Below are positions 23,143-31,819 of a stretch of DNA of 64,000 nt, one piece after another. Positions within the stretch are counted from its first letter, which is position 1; the number at the start of each line of letters is the position of its first letter. The stretch lies in the NCBI RefSeq assembly GCF_030317105.1, contig NZ_JASZYG010000004.1, positions 1 through 64,000 of the forward strand. The letters run 5' to 3'. The translations under genes were made by a program, and so were the position numbers. The notes beneath the pieces are model-generated. The model was given only the letters and a program-made list of their open reading frames with translations. It was not told the origin of the DNA and searched no databases. Source of the stretch: Variovorax brevis. GTDB lineage: Bacteria > Pseudomonadota > Gammaproteobacteria > Burkholderiales > Burkholderiaceae_C.

Positions 23143-24099
23143 TCAGTTCGTCGGCACCAAGAAGTCCTGGCTGATCCGCATCCCCAAGTCATTCACCCGG
23201 TCCAGGAACTGCGTCAAATACGCGTGCAACCCCGTCGCCAGGATCTCCTCGACCCGCGCATATTGCAGATCCGCCAGCAACTTGCCCGCGCGGCGCCGCG
23301 TCTCCGCGCTCTGCGCGTTCTGCACCTTCTCCAGGTTCACGACAACTTCATGCAGGCAAGCGTGCAAGGAGCGCGGCATGTCCGCGCGCAGGATCAGCAG
23401 CTCCGCCACCCGCTCCGGCCGGATCACATCGCGATAGACCTTGCGATAAACCTCGAAGGCCGAGACGCTGCGCAAGATCGCGCTCCAGTGATAGAAGTCG
23501 TACTCCTGATCCTCAGCCGTCGCCGCGCCGAAGAACTCGCTGTTGAGCGCGTGGAACTTGACGTCAATCAGGCGTGCCGTGTTGTCCGCCCGCTCCAGAA
23601 AGGTGCCCAGGCGCGAGAAGAAAAACGCGTCGTCCTGCAGCATGGTGCCCAGCGTCACGCCGCGCGACAGATGCGAGCGGAACTTGACCCACTCAAAGAA
23701 CTGCCCCGGCTCGCGCTCGAAATCCCCCGCACGCAGCATGCGGTTGACTTCCAGCCAGGTCGTGTTCTGCGTTTCCCACGCCTCGGTGGTGAGCGCGCCG
23801 CGCACGGCACGCGCGTTCTCGCGGGCGGCACGCAGGCACGACACGATGGATGAAGGGTTGTCCTCATCCTTGACCATGAACTCCATGGTGTCCTTGGGCG
23901 TGATCTGCCCGTGCTTCTTGTTGAAGGCCGGCAGCAGTTCGCTGATGGACAGCAAGCCTTGCCAGCCGTACTTGGCCACTTCCGCCGATTGCGGCAGCAG
24001 GGAAGTCTGGTAGTTGACGTCGAGCAGACGTGCCGTGTTCTCGGCGCGCTCTGTGTAGCGCGACATCCAGTAGAGGTGATCGGCGGTGCGCGACAGCAT
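23143..24099 (-). CDS. Alpha-E domain protein (DUF403, COG2307)
   Basis: 318 residues, all predicted alpha-helical. It opens MLSRTADHLYWMSRYTERAE, the hallmark of the alpha-E family, followed by NTARLLDVNYQT. Alpha-E proteins are encoded beside circularly permuted ATP-grasp proteins and transglutaminases in predicted peptide-tagging or amide-ligation systems; their biochemistry is unproven. Here it lies 24 bases after the ATP-grasp gene on the same strand. A second alpha-E domain, fused to an ATP-grasp, is encoded at 31820-34618. Confidence 0.88.
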   Translation of the reverse strand: MLSRTADHLYWMSRYTERAENTARLLDVNYQTSLLPQSAEVAKYGWQGLLSISELLPAFNKKHGQITPKDTMEFMVKDEDNPSSIVSCLRAARENARAVRGALTTEAWETQNTTWLEVNRMLRAGDFEREPGQFFEWVKFRSHLSRGVTLGTMLQDDAFFFSRLGTFLERADNTARLIDVKFHALNSEFFGAATAEDQEYDFYHWSAILRSVSAFEVYRKVYRDVIRPERVAELLILRADMPRSLHACLHEVVVNLEKVQNAQSAETRRRAGKLLADLQYARVEEILATGLHAYLTQFLDRVNDLGMRISQDFLVPTN

Positions 24100-24123
24100 G
24101 TGTGTTCCCTCTCTCTTGATGTC

Positions 24124-25641
24124 TCAGTGGCTTGATTGCGTCTGCGATTGCGACTGGCTCTGCGAAGCGGGTTCGGCCGTCGCGCCATTGCGCCGATCCG
24201 CTTCCAGGATCCAGGTGTCCTTGGTGCCGCCGCCCTGCGATGAGTTGACGACGAGCGAGCCTTCCTTGAGGGCCACGCGGGTCAAGCCGCCCGGCACCAT
24301 CTGCACTTCCTTGCCGCTCAGCACGAAGGGCCGCAGGTCGATGTGGCGCGGCGCAATGCCGGCGTCCACGAAGGTGGGCGAGGTCGACAGGCTCAGCGTG
24401 GGCTGCGCAATGTAGCCGTCCGGCTTGGCGAGCACAGCCTTGCGGAAATCCTCGATCTCGGCGTGCGTGGCGGCGGGGCCGATCAGCATGCCGTAGCCGC
24501 CCGCGCCGTGCACTTCCTTCACGACGAGGTCTTTCAGGTTGGCCAGCGTGTAGTCGAGGTCTTCCTTGTTGCGGCACATGTACGTGGGCACGTTCTTCAG
24601 GATCGGCTTCTCGCCGAGGTAGAACTCGATCATCTTCGGCACGTAGGGGTAGATGGACTTGTCGTCCGCCACGCCCGTGCCCACCGCATTGCAGATCACC
24701 ACGTTGCCGGCGCGATAGGCCCGCATGAGTCCGGCGCAGCCCAGCGTGGACGTGGGGCGGAACACCTCCGGGTCAAGGAAGTCGTCGTCCACCCGGCGGT
24801 AGATCACGTCGATGCGGCGCGGCCCGTTGGTCGTGCGCATATAGACGAAGTCGTCCTTGACGATCAGGTCCTGCCCTTCGACCAGTTCCACGCCCATCTG
24901 CTGCGCGAGGAAGGCGTGCTCGAAGTAGGCACTGTTGTACATGCCAGGCGTGAGCACCACCACCGTGGGCTCGGCCGTGGCGGGCGGTGCGCTGGCCCGC
25001 AGGGTTTCCAGCAGCAGGTCGGGGTAGTGGGCAACCGGCGCGACGCGGTTCTGGCTGAACAGGTCCGGAAAGAGCCGCATCATCATCTTGCGGTTTTCCA
25101 GCATGTAGCTCACGCCGCTGGGCACCCGCAGGTTGTCTTCCAGCACGTAGTACTCGCCGCTGCCACTGGCGTCCGGCGCGCGCACGATGTCGATGCCGGC
25201 GATGTTGGAGTACACGTCGTTGGGCACGTTCACGCCCATCATTTCGGGGCGGAACTGCGCGTTGTCGCGGATCTGCTCGGCCGGGATGATGCCGGCCTTG
25301 ATGATGTCCTGGTCGTGGTAGACGTCGTAGATGAAGCGGTTGAGCGCCGTCACGCGCTGCACCAGTCCCTTTTCCATGCTCGCCCACTCGTGCGCCGGGA
25401 TGATGCGCGGCAGCAGGTCGAAGGGAATCAGGCGTTCGGTGCCGGCACCGTCCTCGTCCTTGGCACCGTACACGGCGAAGGTGATGCCAACGCGGCGGAA
25501 GATCATTTCCGCCTCGTCGCGCCGCGATCGCATCAGCTCGCCTGGCTGCCTGGCAAGCCATTGGTCGTAGCGCTGATAGTGGTTGCGTACGCTGGCCCCG
25601 GTATAGGGAACCTTCTCGTACATCTCGTCAAATTTATGCAT
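24124..25641 (-). CDS. Circularly permuted ATP-grasp protein (COG2308)
   Basis: 505 residues. It opens HKFDEMYEKVPYTGASVRNH and carries the DUF404/DUF407 signatures YYVLEDNLRVPSGVSYMLEN, TPGMYNSAYFEHAFLAQQMG and VVKEVHGAGGYGMLIGPAAT. ATP-grasp enzymes form carboxylate-amine or peptide bonds with ATP; the permuted class is thought to make or attach short peptides, but substrates are unknown. The C-terminus is an odd low-complexity Ser/Gln tail (SQSQSQSQTQSS). It is followed by the alpha-E gene. No Anbu-type peptidase gene lies nearby. Confidence 0.9.
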   Translation of the reverse strand: MHKFDEMYEKVPYTGASVRNHYQRYDQWLARQPGELMRSRRDEAEMIFRRVGITFAVYGAKDEDGAGTERLIPFDLLPRIIPAHEWASMEKGLVQRVTALNRFIYDVYHDQDIIKAGIIPAEQIRDNAQFRPEMMGVNVPNDVYSNIAGIDIVRAPDASGSGEYYVLEDNLRVPSGVSYMLENRKMMMRLFPDLFSQNRVAPVAHYPDLLLETLRASAPPATAEPTVVVLTPGMYNSAYFEHAFLAQQMGVELVEGQDLIVKDDFVYMRTTNGPRRIDVIYRRVDDDFLDPEVFRPTSTLGCAGLMRAYRAGNVVICNAVGTGVADDKSIYPYVPKMIEFYLGEKPILKNVPTYMCRNKEDLDYTLANLKDLVVKEVHGAGGYGMLIGPAATHAEIEDFRKAVLAKPDGYIAQPTLSLSTSPTFVDAGIAPRHIDLRPFVLSGKEVQMVPGGLTRVALKEGSLVVNSSQGGGTKDTWILEADRRNGATAEPASQSQSQSQTQSSH

Positions 25642-25698
25642 ATGGGACGACCAATCTCCTTGGCATTAGCTTAGCAAGTTCGAGGCCAGCAAACGTCT

Positions 25699-28113
25699 TC
25701 ATTGCCCTGTCATTGGCGGAATCCTGTGATGCCAATAGCGCCGCGCGGTCTCGCGCTGGCAGCTCCAGTTTGCCGGATCCTCGCTGCGCCATCGTACGGC
25801 ACCACACCGTGGTGTGTCAGCGATTGCGATGTCGCGCTGTCGATATCGCGCCACCACTTCGGGGGCCGGATGTCCGAAGCGGTTGCGGTAGCCGGCCTGC
25901 ACGACGGCCAGTTGTGGTTGCACCGCGTCGAGGAAGCTGGCACTTGACGAACTCTTGCTGCCGTGGTGCGGAGCGAACAGCACGTCGGCATGAAGCTCGA
26001 CGCCGCGGCGCACCAGCGACAGCTCCTGCTCGCGTTCGATGTCGCCCGCCAGCAGCGCCGAGCGCGCGCCGCTGGAAACGCGCAGCACGCAGGAGAGCGC
26101 GTTGCTCTTGACGCCGGCCTGTGCATAGTCCCCGGCCAAGGGGTGCAGCACGTCGAATCGCACGCCATCCCACTCCCAGCGCTGCCCGGCTTCGCAGCGG
26201 CGGGCGGGCCGAAGGCGTTGCAGGGGATGCTCCCTCTCGATGGAGCTCAGCAGCGCCGCATGCGGCTGCATGGCCAGCACCGCCGGCGCGCCGCCGGTGT
26301 GGTCGCTGTCCCGATGGCTGAGCACGACCACGTCGAGCCGTTCGCCCATGGAACGCAGCAAGGGAACCACCACGCGCTGGCCGGCGTCGCTGTCGGCGCC
26401 GTAGCGCGGGCCCGCGTCGTACAGCAGGGAGTGGGTGGCGGTGCGCACGACGATGGCGCTGCCTTGCCCCACATCGGCGGCCAACAGTTCGAACTCGCCC
26501 GGCGCCGGGCGGGGCGACTGCCAGAGCACCGCCGGCATCAGGAGCGGCAGGCCCAGCAGGCGCAGGGTCCACGGCAGCCGCATGGCAACGAGCACGCCTC
26601 CGGCCACGCCGGCCGCAGCCGCCCAAAGCGGCGGCTGCGGCAGCGAGACCGTTGCCCACGGCACCGATGCCAGCACTTGCAGCCAAGTGACGAGCCCCTC
26701 CACCGCCCACGCGGCGGCGTCCCACACGGGGTGCACGGCAACGCCCAGCATCGCAAGCGGCGTGACCACCAGCGTGACCCATGGAATCGCCAGCAGGTTG
26801 GCCAGCAGGCCGACCACCGACACTTGTTGAAAAAGCAGAAGGCTCAGCGGCGTCAGCGCCAGCGTCACGACCCATTGCTCGCGCAGCATGCGCAGCGGGG
26901 CCGAACGCCAACCGCTTTTGTCATCGGCGTGGGCGCCGTAGTCCGCTGCGAACAGCACGCCCACGGCGACAAAGCTGAGCCAGAAGCCCGCCTGCATCAG
27001 GGCCCACGGATCGACGGCGACCACGACCCCGCAGGCCAGGAGCCAGACGCAAGGCCAAGGCCAGCGCATGCCCGAGATCCGCAGCAAGGCGAGCGCCGCC
27101 AGCATGCACATGGTGCGCTGCGAAGGCACGCCCCAGCCGCTGAATGCCGCGTAGAGCGTCGCCAGGGCAACGCCTCCCACCAAGCCAGCATGCTGCGCCG
27201 GCCAGTGCAACATCAGCCGCGCGCTGCGCCGCCACGCCGCGCCGACCAGCCAGGTCGCAAGCCAGGCGAACATCGTCACGTGCAAGCCCGAGATGCTCAT
27301 GAGGTGCGCCACACCGGTGGCACGGAAGACGTCCCAGTCGCTGCGGTCGATGGCGGCCTGGTCGCCGGTGACGAGCGCGGCGATCACGCCGGCCCACTGC
27401 GGGTCCGCCACGCGCTGGAAGATGGCGTCGCGCGTGGCTTCCCGTGCGCGCTCCAGCGGGTGGCGCCACGTGCTGCCCAGGCGCACCGGCTGCTGGCCGC
27501 TTGACGAAGCACCGCGCACGTAGCCGCTGGCCTGCACGCCCTGCTCCCACATCCACAGTTCGAAGTCAAAGCCGTGCGGGTTGATGCCTCCGTGGGGCGC
27601 CTTGAGCCGCACCGTCATGCGCCAGCGCTCGCCCGCGTGCGGCGCGCCGGGCGTGGCGCCCGCTGAATCGGCATACCAACCGATGGCGATGCGGGGCGGC
27701 AGCGGGGCGATGTCCTGCGCGCCCAGGTCCAGCACGGATTCGACGTCCAGCCGGAAGCGCACGCCGCCTTCGAAGCGCTGCGGCATCTGGGCGACGACGC
27801 CGACCACCTCCAGGTCACGGCCCTCCAGCGCGGGCGACAGTTCATCGGCCGCATAAATGCTGGCCCGGCCGCCCGCCAAGCCGGCGCCGAACAGCGAGCC
27901 CGATGCCATCACTGCAAGCAGGAGCCATTTGCTCCAATTCGAGCGCGACCGGCCACCGGCAAGCACGCCCACCGAGCCCGCAAAAGCCAGCGCCGTATAC
28001 GCCGGCCACGCCCACAAATCGGGCTGCTGCAGCTGCAGCGCGCTCCCAAGCACAAAGCCCGCCAGCGCGGCGAAGGGCCACGCGCCGCGCGCGCCCTCAG
28101 CGGCGCCGGGCAT
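25699..28113 (-). CDS. comEC: ComEC/Rec2-family DNA internalisation protein
   Basis: 804 residues with three parts. An N-terminal DUF4131-like region with helices covers about residues 15-200. The Competence membrane domain (about 225-500) carries VAHLMSISGLHVTMFAWLAT. A C-terminal metallo-beta-lactamase-like domain has LLAADVGQGSAIVVRTATHS and the metal motif SHRDSDHTGG. ComEC forms the inner-membrane channel for transforming DNA in competent bacteria. All three domains look intact, so uptake competence is possible, though other com genes are outside the window. It sits between the two ATP-grasp sets. Confidence 0.92.
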   Translation of the reverse strand: MPGAAEGARGAWPFAALAGFVLGSALQLQQPDLWAWPAYTALAFAGSVGVLAGGRSRSNWSKWLLLAVMASGSLFGAGLAGGRASIYAADELSPALEGRDLEVVGVVAQMPQRFEGGVRFRLDVESVLDLGAQDIAPLPPRIAIGWYADSAGATPGAPHAGERWRMTVRLKAPHGGINPHGFDFELWMWEQGVQASGYVRGASSSGQQPVRLGSTWRHPLERAREATRDAIFQRVADPQWAGVIAALVTGDQAAIDRSDWDVFRATGVAHLMSISGLHVTMFAWLATWLVGAAWRRSARLMLHWPAQHAGLVGGVALATLYAAFSGWGVPSQRTMCMLAALALLRISGMRWPWPCVWLLACGVVVAVDPWALMQAGFWLSFVAVGVLFAADYGAHADDKSGWRSAPLRMLREQWVVTLALTPLSLLLFQQVSVVGLLANLLAIPWVTLVVTPLAMLGVAVHPVWDAAAWAVEGLVTWLQVLASVPWATVSLPQPPLWAAAAGVAGGVLVAMRLPWTLRLLGLPLLMPAVLWQSPRPAPGEFELLAADVGQGSAIVVRTATHSLLYDAGPRYGADSDAGQRVVVPLLRSMGERLDVVVLSHRDSDHTGGAPAVLAMQPHAALLSSIEREHPLQRLRPARRCEAGQRWEWDGVRFDVLHPLAGDYAQAGVKSNALSCVLRVSSGARSALLAGDIEREQELSLVRRGVELHADVLFAPHHGSKSSSSASFLDAVQPQLAVVQAGYRNRFGHPAPEVVARYRQRDIAIADTPRCGAVRWRSEDPANWSCQRETARRYWHHRIPPMTGQ

Positions 28114-28252
28114 CCGCCCTCATGCCGTTTTCATTCATTTGCACTCCCTGCCAGCGCCTTGTTTGGCGCATTAATTGCTTTGCTCTCGGCTAGTATGCGT
28201 CGATCCCACACGGCTTATTTGCCGACGCATTTCTTGCATTGTCTGGAGAAAC

Positions 28253-31200
28253 ATGTCCATCCACGCCGCGCTCCATCACGTCACGCACTACAAATACGAC
28301 CGCCCGGTGCAACTGGGTCCGCAGGTGGTGCGCTTGCGTCCGGCACCGCACTGCCGAAGCAACGTGATCTCGTATTCGCTGCGCATCGAGCCGGCCCAGC
28401 ACTTCGTCAACTGGCAGCAGGATCCGTTCGCGAACTACCTCGCGCGGCTCGTGTTTCCGGAAAAGACGCGCGAGTTCAAGGTCACGGTCGACCTCGTGGT
28501 CGAGATGGCCGTCTACAACCCCTTCGACTTCTTCCTGGAGCCGCAGGCGGAGAACTTCCCTTTCAAGTACACCGAGGCGCAGGCGCAGGAACTCCTGCCC
28601 TACCTCGACGTGGAGCCGCCCACGCCGCTGGTGGCCGCCTACCTCGAGAAGATCGACCGCACCGAGCAGCGCACCATCGACTTCCTGGTCAAGATCAACC
28701 AGCAGGTGCAGAGCGACGTCAAGTACCTCATCCGCATGGAGCCCGGCGTTCAGACGCCCGAGCACACGCTGGAAGCCGGCAGCGGTTCGTGCCGTGATTC
28801 GGGCTGGCTGCTGGTGCAGTTGCTGCGCCACATGGGCCTTGCGGCGCGTTTCGTCTCGGGCTACCTGATCCAGCTCACGCCCGACGTGAAAGCGCTCGAC
28901 GGCCCGAGCGGCACCACGGTCGACTTCACCGACCTGCACGCCTGGTGCGAGGTCTTTCTGCCCGGCGCAGGCTGGATCGGGCTGGACGCCACCTCGGGCC
29001 TGCTGGCCGGCGAAGGTCACATTCCGCTGGCCTGCACGCCCACGCCGTCGAGCGCCGCGCCCATCGAAGGCGTGGTGGACGACGCCGAGGTCGACTTCGC
29101 CCACGAGATGAAGATCACGCGGATCTACGAAGCGCCGCGCGTCACCAAGCCCTACACCGAAGAGCAGTGGGCGGCCGTGCTCGCCCTCGGCGACGTGGTC
29201 GACAAGAAGCTCGAAGCCGGCGACGTGCGCCTCACGATGGGCGGCGAGCCCACCTACGTCGCCACCAGCGACCGCGACGCCGCTGAATGGAACACCGACG
29301 CGCTCGGCCCGACAAAGCGCGGCTACGCCACCGAACTCGTGCACCGCCTGCGCGCCGAGTACGGCCACGGCGGCTTCCTGCATTTCGGGCAGGGCAAGTG
29401 GTACCCCGGCGAGCAGTTGCCGCGCTGGGCCCTGTCGATCTTCTGGCGCGCGGACGGCCAGACGCTGTGGCACAACCCCGCCCTGTTTGCCGACGAGCGC
29501 AAGCCGACGCACTACACGAGCGAGGACGCCGGCCGCTTCACGAACCTGCTCGCCTCCAAGCTCGGCCTCACGTCCAAATACATCCAGCCGGGCTACGAGG
29601 ACGTCTACTACTACCTCTGGCGCGAGCGCCGCCTGCCCGTCAACGTCGACCCCTTCGAATCGAAGCTGGACGACGAACTCGAGCGCATGCGCCTTCGCCG
29701 CGTGTTCACGCAGAAGCTCGATGCGGTGGTGGGCTACATGCTTCCCATCGAGCCAGCCAACGCCGACAACGCCTCGCCGCCGCTGGCCGGCCCCGGCTGG
29801 AAGACCGGCCCGTGGTTCCTGCGCGATGACCGCCTCTACCTCATCCCCGGCGATTCGCCCATGGGCTACCGGCTGCCGCTGGACTCGCAACCGTGGACGC
29901 GCAAGACCGACTACCCCTACCTGATCGACCGCGACCCCACAGCGCCCGTCGACGCCTTGCCCGCAGCGACCGACTACCGCTCGCGCTACGCGACGCCGGC
30001 CCTCGGCGACACGCGCGACTTGGGCGCCGTGCCCTATGCCTTCGGCACGCCGCCGACTTCCGCTGCAGCGCTGAAGCTCCAGGGCCTGCCCGGCGGTCCG
30101 GGCGGCGCGGGGGCTGACGGTGGCGATGCAGGCGCGGGTGGCACTGGCGGCCCCGGCTCCGCAGCCGCCACCCGCTTCGCCGGCCAAGCCGCCAGCGAAA
30201 GCATGCCCCGCCGCGGCGAATCGGCATACGGCATCACACGCACTGCGCTGTGCGTCGAAGTGCGCGACCCGCGCCGCGCCAACGGCCCGGCTGCGGAAAA
30301 GCTCGGCAGCGCTTCGGGCGTGCTTTATGTCTTCATGCCGCCGCTGCGTCGCCTGGAGGACTACCTCGACCTCGTGACCGCCGTCGAATCGACCGCGGAA
30401 GAGCTGGGCATGAAGATCGTCATGGAAGGCTATCCGCCGCCGCGCGACGTGCGCCTGAAGATGCTGCAGGTCACGCCCGACCCGGGCGTCATCGAAGTCA
30501 ACATCCACCCCGCCCACAACTGGCGCGAGCTGGTGGACCACACGGAGTTCCTCTACAACGCCGCCTTCGAGACGCGCCTGTCGGCCGAGAAGTTCATGAC
30601 CGATGGCCGCCACACCGGCACCGGCGGCGGCAACCACTTCGTGCTGGGGGGAGCCACGCCCATCGACAGCCCCTTCCTGCGCCGGCCCGAACTGCTGGCC
30701 AGCCTGCTGCTGTACTGGCACAACCATCCGTCGCTGAGCTACCTGTTCTCGGGCATGTTCATCGGCCCGACCAGCCAGGCGCCGCGCGTGGACGAGGCGC
30801 GCAACGACCAGCTCTACGAACTGGAAATCGCGCTCAAACAGATCATGCGCAACCGCGAGATCCACGGGCAGGACATGCCGCCCTGGCTGGTGGACCGCAC
30901 GCTGCGCAACATCCTCATCGACGTCACCGGCAACACGCACCGCAGCGAGTTCTGCATCGACAAGCTCTACTCGCCCGACTCCACCACCGGGCGCCTGGGG
31001 CTGCTGGAGTTGCGCGCTTTCGAGATGCCGCCGCACGCGCGCATGAGCATCGCGCAGCAACTGCTGCTGCGCGCCTTCATCGCGCGCTTCTGGGACACGC
31101 CCTACAGCGCCCCGGTCACCCGCTGGGGCACCGAGCTGCACGACCGCTTCCTGCTGCCGACCTTCGTGAAGATGGACTTCGCCGACGTCATCGAGGAAAT

Positions 31201-31807
31201 GAACCGCGCCGGCTTCGCCTTCGATGCCGACTGGTTCGCACCGCACCTCGAATTCCGCTTCCCGCTGGTGGGCCAGGTGCAGTCGATGGGCGTGGAGTTG
31301 ACGCTGCGCAACGCCCTCGAACCCTGGCACGTGATGGGCGAGGAAGGCGCGCCGGGCGGCACCGTGCGCTATGTGGATTCGTCGCTGGAGCGCATCGAAG
31401 TGCGCGTGACCGGCCTCAATGAAAGCCGCCACGTCATCACCGTCAATGGCCGCGTGCTGCCCTTGCAGCCCACGGGCACGGTGGGCGAATTCGTCGCGGG
31501 TGTCCGGTACAAGGCGTGGAACCCGCCTTCCTCGCTGCATCCGGGCATCGGCGCGCATGCGCCGCTGACCTTCGATCTGGTCGACACATGGATGAAGCGC
31601 TCGCTGGGCGGCTGCCAGTATTTCGTGGCGCATCCGGGCGGACGCAACTACGACACCTTCCCCGTCAACGCCTACGAAGCGGAAAGCCGGCGCCACTCGC
31701 GCTTCTCGCGCATGGGACACACACCGGGAGAAATGCAAACTCCACCGGCAACCATTGAACTCGCCGGCAGCCGTGAATTTCCGTTCACACTGGACCTGAG
31801 GCGGTAG
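28253..31807 (+). CDS. Transglutaminase-like + DUF2126 protein (COG1305/COG4196)
   Basis: 1184 residues from the ATG at 28253, preceded by GGAG. The N-terminal third is a transglutaminase-like domain with Cys180 (GSGSCRDSGW), His229 (DLHAWCEV) and Asp245 (GLDATSG). The remainder is DUF2126, including LTMGGEPTYVATSDRDAAEW, GQGKWYPGEQLPRWALSIFW and PWHVMGEEG near the C-terminus. A glycine-rich linker (about residues 615-640) separates two halves of DUF2126. It heads a plus-strand operon with an ATP-grasp/alpha-E fusion, a second transglutaminase and RidA. Its role, perhaps hydrolysis or transfer of peptide amides, is inferred only. Confidence 0.9.
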   Translation: MSIHAALHHVTHYKYDRPVQLGPQVVRLRPAPHCRSNVISYSLRIEPAQHFVNWQQDPFANYLARLVFPEKTREFKVTVDLVVEMAVYNPFDFFLEPQAENFPFKYTEAQAQELLPYLDVEPPTPLVAAYLEKIDRTEQRTIDFLVKINQQVQSDVKYLIRMEPGVQTPEHTLEAGSGSCRDSGWLLVQLLRHMGLAARFVSGYLIQLTPDVKALDGPSGTTVDFTDLHAWCEVFLPGAGWIGLDATSGLLAGEGHIPLACTPTPSSAAPIEGVVDDAEVDFAHEMKITRIYEAPRVTKPYTEEQWAAVLALGDVVDKKLEAGDVRLTMGGEPTYVATSDRDAAEWNTDALGPTKRGYATELVHRLRAEYGHGGFLHFGQGKWYPGEQLPRWALSIFWRADGQTLWHNPALFADERKPTHYTSEDAGRFTNLLASKLGLTSKYIQPGYEDVYYYLWRERRLPVNVDPFESKLDDELERMRLRRVFTQKLDAVVGYMLPIEPANADNASPPLAGPGWKTGPWFLRDDRLYLIPGDSPMGYRLPLDSQPWTRKTDYPYLIDRDPTAPVDALPAATDYRSRYATPALGDTRDLGAVPYAFGTPPTSAAALKLQGLPGGPGGAGADGGDAGAGGTGGPGSAAATRFAGQAASESMPRRGESAYGITRTALCVEVRDPRRANGPAAEKLGSASGVLYVFMPPLRRLEDYLDLVTAVESTAEELGMKIVMEGYPPPRDVRLKMLQVTPDPGVIEVNIHPAHNWRELVDHTEFLYNAAFETRLSAEKFMTDGRHTGTGGGNHFVLGGATPIDSPFLRRPELLASLLLYWHNHPSLSYLFSGMFIGPTSQAPRVDEARNDQLYELEIALKQIMRNREIHGQDMPPWLVDRTLRNILIDVTGNTHRSEFCIDKLYSPDSTTGRLGLLELRAFEMPPHARMSIAQQLLLRAFIARFWDTPYSAPVTRWGTELHDRFLLPTFVKMDFADVIEEMNRAGFAFDADWFAPHLEFRFPLVGQVQSMGVELTLRNALEPWHVMGEEGAPGGTVRYVDSSLERIEVRVTGLNESRHVITVNGRVLPLQPTGTVGEFVAGVRYKAWNPPSSLHPGIGAHAPLTFDLVDTWMKRSLGGCQYFVAHPGGRNYDTFPVNAYEAESRRHSRFSRMGHTPGEMQTPPATIELAGSREFPFTLDLRR

Positions 31808-31819
31808 CCGCGCCGGGCC

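Noticed and set aside
26121..27504. Plus-strand open frames opposite comEC
   Set aside because: Low-complexity Arg/Gln/His-rich translations with no ribosome site, typical of antisense shadows.
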